From Deltaproteobacteria bacterium (lineage in GTDB: Bacteria; Desulfobacterota; Binatia; Binatales; Binataceae): DNA of 11,695 nucleotides. Numbering within the stretch: the stretch's first letter is position 1; every line of letters begins with the position of its first letter. Position numbers and translations under genes: made by a program. The DNA lies in the NCBI GenBank assembly GCA_021780585.1, contig JAJXYM010000357.1, forward strand, positions 1-11,695. Direction: 5' to 3'. The notes beneath the pieces are model-generated. The model was not told the DNA's origin and did no database searches. It worked only from the letters and a program-made list of their open reading frames with translations. This document shows positions 1-5,385 of this stretch, piece after piece.

Positions 1-72
1 CTTAAGTTCCTCAACCGAAGGATATTCGGCCGAATTATCTTTGCGGGAAATTCCGATTGCGGACGCGCCCAT
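1..72 (-). CDS. Unidentified protein, N-terminus only (runs off the left edge)
   Basis: An ATG on the minus strand at 72-70 opens a frame that stays open to base 1, giving 24 codons that begin MGASAIGISRKDNSAEY. The start is well supported. A GGAGG Shine-Dalgarno lies at 85-81 (minus strand), 8 bases before the ATG, and a near-consensus sigma-70 promoter lies further upstream at 148-120. The predicted 5' leader is about 40 bases. The visible residues are hydrophilic, with no signal peptide or recognisable motif, so the product cannot be named. The gene is transcribed away from the repeat-rich region. The start and promoter are much more certain than any function. Confidence 0.6.
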   Translation of the reverse strand, partial: MGASAIGISRKDNSAEYPSVEELK

Positions 73-119
73 TGTGGAAACCTCCGATATAGCCCGGACA
101 ATATCTACCGTTTGGTCGG

Positions 120-148
120 TTTATAGGAAAACCGGCGCTCGATGTCAA
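120..148 (-). promoter_or_regulatory. Near-consensus sigma-70 promoter for the left-edge gene
   Basis: On the minus strand a perfect -35 box TTGACA (148-143) is followed by a 17-base spacer and the -10 box TATAAA (125-120), which matches TATAAT at five of six positions. Transcription would start near 113-114 and lead to the GGAGG and ATG of the left-edge gene. The short inverted arms ACCG (107-110) and CGGT (117-120) overlap the -10 and start region and could be an operator half-site pair, but the arms are only 4 bases. This is the best promoter I found in the window. Confidence 0.75.
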
Positions 149-230
149 GTCCCGCAATAGCTTTTTTTCGCCCGGCAAACCATCGCATCCGCGATGCGCC
201 CAAAAAACTTATCGGCGATCGCGGTTTTCC

Positions 231-259
231 GTCATTGCCGGGCTCGACCCGGCAATCCA
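231..259 (+). repeat. 29-bp palindromic element, copy A
   Basis: The copy has the form GTC, a 9-base arm ATTGCCGGG, loop CTCGA, the complementary arm, then CCA. It is the only one of the six copies whose loop differs from CTTGA. It lies in the first half of the 71-bp duplication. Elements of this shape are known as dispersed intergenic REP-like repeats in many proteobacterial genomes. Confidence 0.8.
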
Positions 260-302
260 TAACCATGCGCCAAAAAAAAATCATTGACGATTGCGGTCTC
301 CC

Positions 303-331
303 GTCATTGCCGGGCTTGACCCGGCAATCCA
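303..331 (+). repeat. 29-bp palindromic element, copy B
   Basis: The copy has GTC, arm ATTGCCGGG (306-314), loop CTTGA, the complementary arm (320-328), then CCA. The arms are identical to copy A. It lies 12 bases from copy C, which points the other way, so B and C form an inverted pair resembling a REPIN. Confidence 0.8.
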
Positions 332-343
332 TAACGTCCGGCG

Positions 344-372
344 TGGACCCTCGGGTCAAGCCCGAGGGTGAC
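344..372 (-). repeat. 29-bp palindromic element, copy C
   Basis: Read on the minus strand this is GTC, arm ACCCTCGGG, loop CTTGA, the complementary arm, CCA. With one extra flanking base it is the perfect reverse complement, over 30 bases, of copy D at 549-578. The array of ~24-bp units starts inside its GAC end on the plus strand. Confidence 0.85.
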
Positions 373-532
373 AGAAAAGGAGGCGCTGGAGTGACAGGAA
401 AAAAGCGCTGGAGAACGACGGAAAGAATTCGCCCAGGCGACATGAAGGCTTCGCCCAGGGAACGACAGAAAGGAAATTTCCGGGCGACGACGGCAAGGAA
501 TTTCCGGGCGACGACGGACGGTGTGCGATGAC
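370..532. repeat. Array of degenerate ~24-bp units starting GAC
   Basis: Units beginning GACRG or GACAT start at 370, 393, 417, 439, 464, 489 and 513, giving spacings of 23, 24, 22, 25, 25 and 24 bases. Neighbouring units resemble each other in pairs: two end in a GCGCTGGAG block, two in a TTCGCCCAGG block, and two in a TTTCCGGGCGAC block. This pairing suggests stepwise duplication followed by drift. The array fills most of the space between the inverted copies C and D. It has no convincing start signal or codon structure, so I treat it as noncoding. Confidence 0.65.
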
Positions 533-549
533 GCGGGCGGGCGAATGCT

Positions 550-578
550 GTCACCCTCGGGCTTGACCCGAGGGTCCA
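550..578 (+). repeat. 29-bp palindromic element, copy D
   Basis: The copy has GTC, arm ACCCTCGGG (553-561), loop CTTGA, the complementary arm (567-575), then CCA. It is the exact inverse of copy C. The two enclose about 175 bp and could pair as a long stem in single-stranded DNA or RNA. Confidence 0.85.
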
Positions 579-731
579 TACCGATGGGCGGGCGGCGAGC
601 GATGACGAGGGTGGCGGAATCACGCGCGTTGGCGAATGGCCAGGTGGCGCTCGCGAAGACGATGGCGACCGTGGGCGATCACGCGGGCGGCCTGCGAGGA
701 CGAAGACGCGGCGCGCCGGTCCGCGCCGGCG
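579..731. other. Noncoding stretch after the GmhB-like gene
   Basis: I see no supported gene here. A hairpin of 7-bp arms (GCGCCGG at 713-719 and CCGGCGC at 726-732, 6-base loop) starts at the stop codon of the leftward HAD phosphatase gene. It could slow or end transcription, but no T-run follows it on the minus strand, so a rho-independent terminator is not established. The remainder is GC-rich sequence without recognisable structure. Confidence 0.35.
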
Positions 732-1208
732 CTACTTCCAGCCGAAGAATTCCGCCGCGTGGACGAAGCGGCCGACGCCGCCGGCCGCGGCCGCGCGCGC
801 GTCGATCTCCTGATCGCCAACCATCGTTGAGCCGGCCAGATCCACGCCATGGATCGCCGCCAGCTCCGCGATCATCCCGCCTTTCGGCTTGCGGCATTCG
901 CAGCGGTCGGCGTCGTCGTGCGGACAGACCATCCAGCCCGTGAGGATACCGTCGAGCTGGCGATCAAGTTCGGAGATCGCCGCCTCGACCTGCGCCAGCG
1001 AAAAGCGCCCGCGTTTGACTCCGGCCTGATTCGTAACGACGAAAATCAGATGGTCCCGAATCGGCATCAGGGTCTCGCGCACGTTCGGCAAGAGCGTGAT
1101 TTTCACGTTGCCGCGCGCGTCGATCGGCAACTGGCGGGTCTCGTCCATCGCCACCAGCGTGCCCGCGAGATCGCAGAACAGGGCTATATTCCCGGCATCG
1201 TGAACCAT
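732..1208 (-). CDS. HAD-family phosphatase of the GmhB/HisB-N type, altered motif I
   Basis: This 158-residue protein resembles D-glycero-D-manno-heptose-1,7-bisphosphate phosphatase and the histidinol-phosphatase domain of HisB. HAD motif I is DLAGT (residues 13-17), motif II is VVTNQAG (57-63), and motif IV is VGDQEID (130-136). A zinc loop of the GmhB type is visible as C95, H97, C103 and C105, followed by RKPKGG. The family normally reads DxDGT; here the second aspartate, the usual general acid/base, is alanine (codon GCG at 1166-1164). The protein is also shorter than typical GmhB (about 180-190 residues). Its ATG lies 3 bases after the stop of the aminotransferase gene, so the two are almost certainly co-transcribed. 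I infer that it acts on a phosphorylated intermediate of the cluster; a true heptose role is possible but nothing nearby supports it. Confidence 0.8.
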   Translation of the reverse strand: MVHDAGNIALFCDLAGTLVAMDETRQLPIDARGNVKITLLPNVRETLMPIRDHLIFVVTNQAGVKRGRFSLAQVEAAISELDRQLDGILTGWMVCPHDDADRCECRKPKGGMIAELAAIHGVDLAGSTMVGDQEIDARAAAAGGVGRFVHAAEFFGWK

Positions 1209-1211
1209 CGC

Positions 1212-2564
1212 TCAGTCCGCCTCGCGCCAGTTCAGATGGTCACGGACGTGGGCGAAGACCTCGTCGAGAATTGCGATTCCGGCCTCGGCCTGCGCCGCGG
1301 AAATAACCAGCGGCGGATTGATCCGCACGCGCGGGAAATAACCCATGATCAGGAGGCCGCGCCTGAGCGCTTCCTTGAAGATGGTCTCCATCACGCCGCG
1401 TCCGAGCTCACGTTTCGATTCGCGATCGCGCACGAGGTCAAGGCCGATCATCAGGCCGCGGCCCCGCACGTCGCCGAGAAATTCGTATTTTTCCTTGAGT
1501 TCGAGCAGCCGCGCGAGCATCAGCGCGCCGACCCGGCGCGAATTTTCGACCAGCTTTTCGTCTTCGATCGTTTTGATCGTCGCCGCCAGCGCGGTCGCCG
1601 CCAGCGGATTCCCGCCATAGCTTGACGACGACGCGCTGGGTTTGGCGAACGGTTCAGCCCGACCGAGTTCATCGCTCATCAGCACGCCCGAGAGCGGAAA
1701 GCCCGAACCCATCCCCTTGCCGACGGTGACGATATCGGGCGTTACGCCGCTATGCTCGACGCCCCACCAGCGCCCGGTGCGGCCGAAGCCGGTGATCATT
1801 TCGTCGGCGACCAGGAGCGCGCCCAGCCGCCGCGCCATCGCGGCCACCGCCGGCATGAAGTCGTCGGGCGGAATCACGTTGCCGGCGGTTCCCTGCATCG
1901 GTTCGACGACGATCGCGGCGACCGCGCCGGCGCTCGAATTGCGCACCTGCTTTTCGCCGAATTCGACGCAATACAATCCGCATTCGGGATGCTTCAGCTT
2001 GAACGGACAGCGGTAGCAGTCGGCATAGGGAATCGAATAGCGGCCGCCTTCGAGCGGTCCGTAGCCCTGCTTGGATTCGTCCCCGATAAGTCCGAGGACG
2101 CCGGCGGTCTTGCCATGAAAGCCGCCCCAGAAGGCGACCACTTCATGCCTTTTGGTGGCGGAACGGGCCAGCCGCAGCGCGGCTTCGACCGCCTCCGCGC
2201 CGCCGCTGTAGAGATGCGCCCGTTTGAGCTTGCCGGGCGCGACGCTGGCGAGCAGTCGGAAGGCCTCGGCGCGTTCGCGGGTCGCGAAGGTCCCGACCAT
2301 CAGCCGCCCGGCCTGCCGCCCGATCGCGCCAGCCAGCGCGGGATGGGCATGGCCGAGACTGGCGACCGCGACTCCCGCGAAAAAGTCGAGAAAGACGTTG
2401 CCGTCGGCATCGGTCAGGGTCGCGCCCTGGCCGTGATCGAAGGCGATTTCGGCGAGCAGGGAAATCCGCTGGCGGCCGGGAGCGATATGGCGCTGCTCTT
2501 CGGCAAAAATTTCGCGTGATTTGGGGCCGGGGATGGTGGTGGTGATTTTCGGCAGGTCGGCCAT
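1212..2564 (-). CDS. Class III PLP-dependent aminotransferase (4-aminobutyrate/acetylornithine type)
   Basis: This is a 450-residue fold-type I, class III aminotransferase. The phosphate-binding SGGAEAVE lies at about residues 120-127, the cofactor aspartate is D254 in ADEMITGFGRTG, and the PLP lysine is K283 in VGKGMGSGF. The N-terminal PGPKSREI is typical of 4-aminobutyrate-type members. A cysteine-bearing insert (C183, C186, C195, C199; CxxC then CxxxC) follows the first large-domain segment. I chose ATG 2564 because the conserved N-terminus begins right after it. An ATG at 2615 adds 17 poorly conserved residues, and its GAGGAG abuts the start codon with no spacing. Members of this class act on omega-amino acids or diamines, and some act as phospho-lyases on phosphoethanolamine or as racemases, so the substrate is open. 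Its position in the cluster suggests it installs or removes an amino group on the headgroup precursor. Confidence 0.88.
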   Translation of the reverse strand: MADLPKITTTIPGPKSREIFAEEQRHIAPGRQRISLLAEIAFDHGQGATLTDADGNVFLDFFAGVAVASLGHAHPALAGAIGRQAGRLMVGTFATRERAEAFRLLASVAPGKLKRAHLYSGGAEAVEAALRLARSATKRHEVVAFWGGFHGKTAGVLGLIGDESKQGYGPLEGGRYSIPYADCYRCPFKLKHPECGLYCVEFGEKQVRNSSAGAVAAIVVEPMQGTAGNVIPPDDFMPAVAAMARRLGALLVADEMITGFGRTGRWWGVEHSGVTPDIVTVGKGMGSGFPLSGVLMSDELGRAEPFAKPSASSSSYGGNPLAATALAATIKTIEDEKLVENSRRVGALMLARLLELKEKYEFLGDVRGRGLMIGLDLVRDRESKRELGRGVMETIFKEALRRGLLIMGYFPRVRINPPLVISAAQAEAGIAILDEVFAHVRDHLNWREAD

Positions 2565-2801
2565 GGCCGGGTCGCCTGCGGCGATTCGTCGGGAAGAAAC
2601 TTGCGCCGTCCTCATCTCCTCGTCATCCGGGTCTCAGGCACTGATTTCCGGCCGGCGAACGATCACGCCGGCGCCTGATAGGACTGGCGCGCAAAACGCG
2701 GGAAGTCAAGTAGATGCTCGCGGAACGCCTGTCCGAAAGGCGTCCGCACGAGCGCCATCAGGTAATCGCAGCATTATCGGTGCGATTGGGAGCGGAGACC
2801 A
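2565..2801. other. 237-bp gap inside the leftward cluster
   Basis: This is the only large gap between genes of the leftward cluster. It holds a small hairpin (ACGCCT 2725-2730, AGGCGT 2738-2743) and a 31-codon minus-strand frame at 2758-2663 that starts MALVRTPFGQAF and ends in TGA. That frame has no Shine-Dalgarno, so I do not call it a gene. No good -35/-10 pair for the aminotransferase was found. The gap could hold an internal promoter or a decayed small gene. Confidence 0.4.
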
Positions 2802-3647
2802 TCAGGCGTTGGCGTCGGCGCCGATTTCGTGACGTCGCATCAGGCGCAGCGCCCGCCGCGCGATCGCGCGGGCCGCCTCGGCGCGGACCCGGCTGAAGCT
2901 CGGCCAGTCGTTGAAGTCGATGATCGAATAGCGGTCGCCGTGCATCACCGCGTCCCCGCCCCAGACTTCGAGTCCGAGCGCGGCGGCGGCGGCGGCGGCC
3001 GAGCGGCTGAGCGCGCGCTTGGAGGCGTCGGTCACGAAACCTTCCGCCTCCGGAATCGCGGCGAAATACTCGCTGCCGCCGACGCCGTAGAACTTCACGA
3101 CCTCGCCGACGGCCTCCTGCTGGACATAGACCAGCGGCACGTTGCGCCGCGCGAAGCGGAGCAGCGTGGCTTCGAGTTGCTCGAGTCCCTCCACGCGGCG
3201 CACGTCGTGTGGTCCGAGCGCGTGCAGATCGCCGCGCTTGACGTACATCGGCGCGCTCAGGTCGAGCGCGCGCAGCGGTTTCAGATCGAGCGGTTCGGCG
3301 GTGCGCACGACCGCGCCTTCGGGCGTGGGCACGCCGGCATGGGTGAGCCCGGCGCCGAGCAGGTCGCGATAGCAATTGCGAATCGCCAGTGCGGAATTGA
3401 GCACCACGGCGCCGGCTTTTTCGGCCGCCGCGAGCCGGCTCAGGGCGCGCTCGCCCTGGCACATCGCGAGCGCCAGCGCGGGCGTCGCGAGCCCCTCAGT
3501 AACGAAGCGCGACGCCGCCATCGCCTCGGTCTGGAGGCCCTCCTGGCGCAGTTCGGCCAGCACCGCGTCGATAATCGCGGCGTCGGCCTCGACCTTGCCA
3601 GGCGAAAATTCAGGTTCGCGATAAATCCCCACCGCTCGCATCGCCAT
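2802..3647 (-). CDS. ATP-grasp-like ligase or kinase
   Basis: This 281-residue protein has the look of the ATP-grasp fold. A candidate ATP lysine is K137 in MYVKRGD, a hinge-like YVQQEAVGEVVKF covers residues 174-186, and the C-terminal metal site is SIIDFNDWPSF (241-251) with D244 and N246 as likely magnesium ligands. ATP-grasp enzymes usually join a carboxylate to an amine through an acyl-phosphate, but relatives such as inositol-phosphate kinases phosphorylate alcohols; both would fit this cluster. I chose ATG 3647 because GGAG lies 9 bases upstream. ATG 3641 and GTG 3686 are alternatives with poorer signals. It starts 47 bases after the nucleotidyltransferase stop, so it is likely in the same transcript. 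The fold call is by motif shape only and the substrate is unknown. Confidence 0.7.
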   Translation of the reverse strand: MAMRAVGIYREPEFSPGKVEADAAIIDAVLAELRQEGLQTEAMAASRFVTEGLATPALALAMCQGERALSRLAAAEKAGAVVLNSALAIRNCYRDLLGAGLTHAGVPTPEGAVVRTAEPLDLKPLRALDLSAPMYVKRGDLHALGPHDVRRVEGLEQLEATLLRFARRNVPLVYVQQEAVGEVVKFYGVGGSEYFAAIPEAEGFVTDASKRALSRSAAAAAAALGLEVWGGDAVMHGDRYSIIDFNDWPSFSRVRAEAARAIARRALRLMRRHEIGADANA

Positions 3648-3694
3648 TCGCCGATACTCCGGTCCCCGCGCCGCCAATACGCTCACGCCGGCGG

Positions 3695-4426
3695 TCAGAG
3701 CGTGTCGCTCCGCCGCGCCAGCATCGCGCGCGCCGCGTCCAGATCCTCCGCCTCGTCGACGTCGATTACGTCGTCCAAGGCGATTGCAGCAAATTTCATT
3801 CCCGAATCGACCAGCAGCGCCAGATAGCGCCGCAGCGCGTCCAAACCCCCAGCCAGCGCCGCCTCCGCCAAGGCGAAAATACGCGTGCTAAACAGGTATA
3901 AGCCCGCCGTCACCCAAGCCGATCGATTATCCCCAAACCCCGCTATGTGGCCGTCAGGCGCCAACTCGGCGAACAGCGGACGTTTGTCGCCGCGCCATCG
4001 TACCACAGCCAGGGCGCCGTCCAGAGCCTCAACCGCCTCCGGATCGGTCAGCGCGATCGCGCGGGCCGCGAAGCGATCGAACTCCGCCGGGCGCGCCATC
4101 GCGTCAACGGTGGTCATCAGGAACCGTCCCGGCGCGATCGCCTCTCGCAGCGCCAGCAGCGAGGCGAGCGAATGCGGCGTATCGCGCACGATCAGACGCG
4201 TTCCGGACGGCAACTCGAGTCCGCGCTGATGCATCACCGAGGCGGTCTCGGAGTTGACGATCACGTGAATCGGACTCGCGCCCGCCGCCGCCAGCATCCG
4301 CGCCTGGCGCGCAAGCATCGGCTCGCCGTCGATCTCGACCAACGGCTTGGGCAGACCGATCGCGCCTGCGCGCAGCCGCTGGCCGCGCCCGGCCGCGATT
4401 ATCGCGCCGCTTATTCGCGCCACCAT
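3695..4426 (-). CDS. MobA-like nucleotidyltransferase (alcohol- or sugar-phosphate cytidylyl/nucleotidylyl transferase)
   Basis: This 243-residue protein has the glycosyltransferase-A-like fold of NTP transferases. The signature AAGRGQRL is at residues 11-18, PKPL with catalytic K27 at 26-29, and a metal aspartate D108 in MTTVDAMA. The tail IDVDEAEDLDAA matches the C-terminus common to sugar-phosphate and phosphocholine/inositol-phosphate nucleotidyltransferases. It would join a nucleotide to a phosphorylated small molecule in the cytoplasm. I chose ATG 4426 because AGGA lies 6 bases upstream and the nucleotide-binding strand starts right there. It overlaps the end of the preceding HAD gene by 16 bases, a sign of translational coupling. 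Because a CDP-alcohol transferase lies divergently nearby, CTP is the likeliest donor, but that is inference. Confidence 0.85.
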   Translation of the reverse strand: MVARISGAIIAAGRGQRLRAGAIGLPKPLVEIDGEPMLARQARMLAAAGASPIHVIVNSETASVMHQRGLELPSGTRLIVRDTPHSLASLLALREAIAPGRFLMTTVDAMARPAEFDRFAARAIALTDPEAVEALDGALAVVRWRGDKRPLFAELAPDGHIAGFGDNRSAWVTAGLYLFSTRIFALAEAALAGGLDALRRYLALLVDSGMKFAAIALDDVIDVDEAEDLDAARAMLARRSDTL

Positions 4427-5157
4427 CGCAGGTCCTGGAGCTCCGCCAGCGACGCGATCGTGAAATCGGCGTCGGCGGAGGTTTGCGACGCGGCTTCGGT
4501 AGCGGCCGAAGCCGCGCCGGGCAGCCAAATCGCGGTGATACCGAGCTGTCGCGCCGGCGCGCAATCCTTGTCGAGCGAATCGCCGACCATCGCGGCGGCC
4601 GCGGCCGCGACGCCGAGTCGCTCGAGCGCGAAGGTAAAGATGCCGGCGTCGGGCTTGAAGATTCCCACCCGCGCCGAATCCGCGATCGCGATGAAATAGC
4701 GATCGAGGCCGGCTTCGGCCAGGATCCGATCGAGATTGCCGTAAAAATTCGACACCACGCCCATCCGGAAACGCGGCGCAAGCGATTCGAGCACGGTCGC
4801 GCTGGCGGCCATCCCGGCGCGCGATTCCGCCACGAAAGCGCGGATAATTTGCGCCGCCGCCGTGGATAATCGCCCCGCGCGGGTCGCGGATTCAATTACC
4901 TCCCGGGTAGCGGCGTCGCCGCTCTCGCGCAGATAGGCAAGTTGCGACCTGACCAGATAAGCAACCAGTTCGGCGAGTCCGAAGTGACGCAAGTCCGCCG
5001 CCGTGCGATAGGCGGTTTGAGTAACGTGGTCGAAGCCGAGATCGAGCTGGGCGCGCGTCAGGGCAAGGCCGGCGGCGCGATAATGGGCCAGAAAACGGTC
5101 GAGCCAATGGCGCGGAAAATCCAGCGTCCCGCCAAAATCGAACAGCAAAGCGCGCAT
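4411..5157 (-). CDS. HAD-superfamily hydrolase, first gene of the leftward cluster
   Basis: This 248-residue HAD subfamily I protein has a helical cap inserted between motifs I and II. Motif I is FDFGGTLD (residues 6-13), motif II VVSNFYGN, motif III the lysine of GIFKPD, and motif IV VGDSLDKD. Motif I has glycine where most phosphatases have the second aspartate; DxGGT variants are seen in other HAD proteins. A phosphatase or phosphonatase-like role on a small phosphorylated metabolite is likely. I chose ATG 5157 because the first beta-strand begins at the next residue. A TTG at 5187 is in frame but adds residues unlike the family. Neither start has a clear Shine-Dalgarno, which fits a first gene with a very short leader. 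Its 3' end overlaps the nucleotidyltransferase gene. Confidence 0.85.
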   Translation of the reverse strand: MRALLFDFGGTLDFPRHWLDRFLAHYRAAGLALTRAQLDLGFDHVTQTAYRTAADLRHFGLAELVAYLVRSQLAYLRESGDAATREVIESATRAGRLSTAAAQIIRAFVAESRAGMAASATVLESLAPRFRMGVVSNFYGNLDRILAEAGLDRYFIAIADSARVGIFKPDAGIFTFALERLGVAAAAAAMVGDSLDKDCAPARQLGITAIWLPGAASAATEAASQTSADADFTIASLAELQDLRWWRE

Positions 5158-5385
5158 CGTACGCGCCAGTCTAACAGCGGAACGCAACCGGCTCGACCGG
5201 CCTGCGACGATTTCAACAGAGCTTCATCGAGACACGCCAAGACGCCGCAAAAGCTCGCGCTGACGGTGGGAATATGATTCGATAGCATAAATGTCGCGGG
5301 GAGCGGCATTATGCGGGTTATTTTTCGATTTCGCGCCGGTTACATTGACTCCGCCGTCCGATTCGCTTAAGAACCTAGTTCTAAT
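5158..5385. promoter_or_regulatory. Divergent intergenic region with an inverted repeat
   Basis: These 228 bases separate the leftward and rightward clusters and should contain both promoters. The right half is more AT-rich than the genes. An interrupted dyad, GCATAAATG (5285-5293) and CATTATGC (5307-5314), forms an 8-bp inverted repeat with one extra A, centred near 5300, and is a plausible regulator site. For the rightward operon a good -35 (TTGACT, 5345-5350) is followed 17 bases later only by the poor -10 TAAGAA. TCTAAT at 5380-5385 is a better -10 but lacks a -35. No leftward promoter was convincing. Confidence 0.35.

Larger units (their letters stand above)
194..335. repeat. Imperfect ~71-bp direct tandem duplication
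   Basis: Two consecutive copies, about 194-264 and 265-335, each begin with ATGCGCC, pass through an A-rich stretch and a GCGGT segment, and end in one 29-bp palindromic element followed by ATAAC. The 3' half, which contains the palindrome, is nearly identical. The 5' half has diverged and carries a 1-bp length difference. The palindromic element was therefore duplicated together with its flank. No gene is supported here; open frames across it are repeat translation. Confidence 0.7.

Noticed and set aside
142..531. Plus-strand open frame of 129 codons, with an overlapping 172-codon minus-strand frame
   Set aside because: Both read through the palindromic elements, the 71-bp duplication and the 24-bp array; the peptides are repeat translations and there is no ribosome site.
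370..532. Possible CRISPR array
   Set aside because: Unit spacing is too short, repeats are degenerate, and no constant repeat alternates with unique spacers; no cas gene is nearby.
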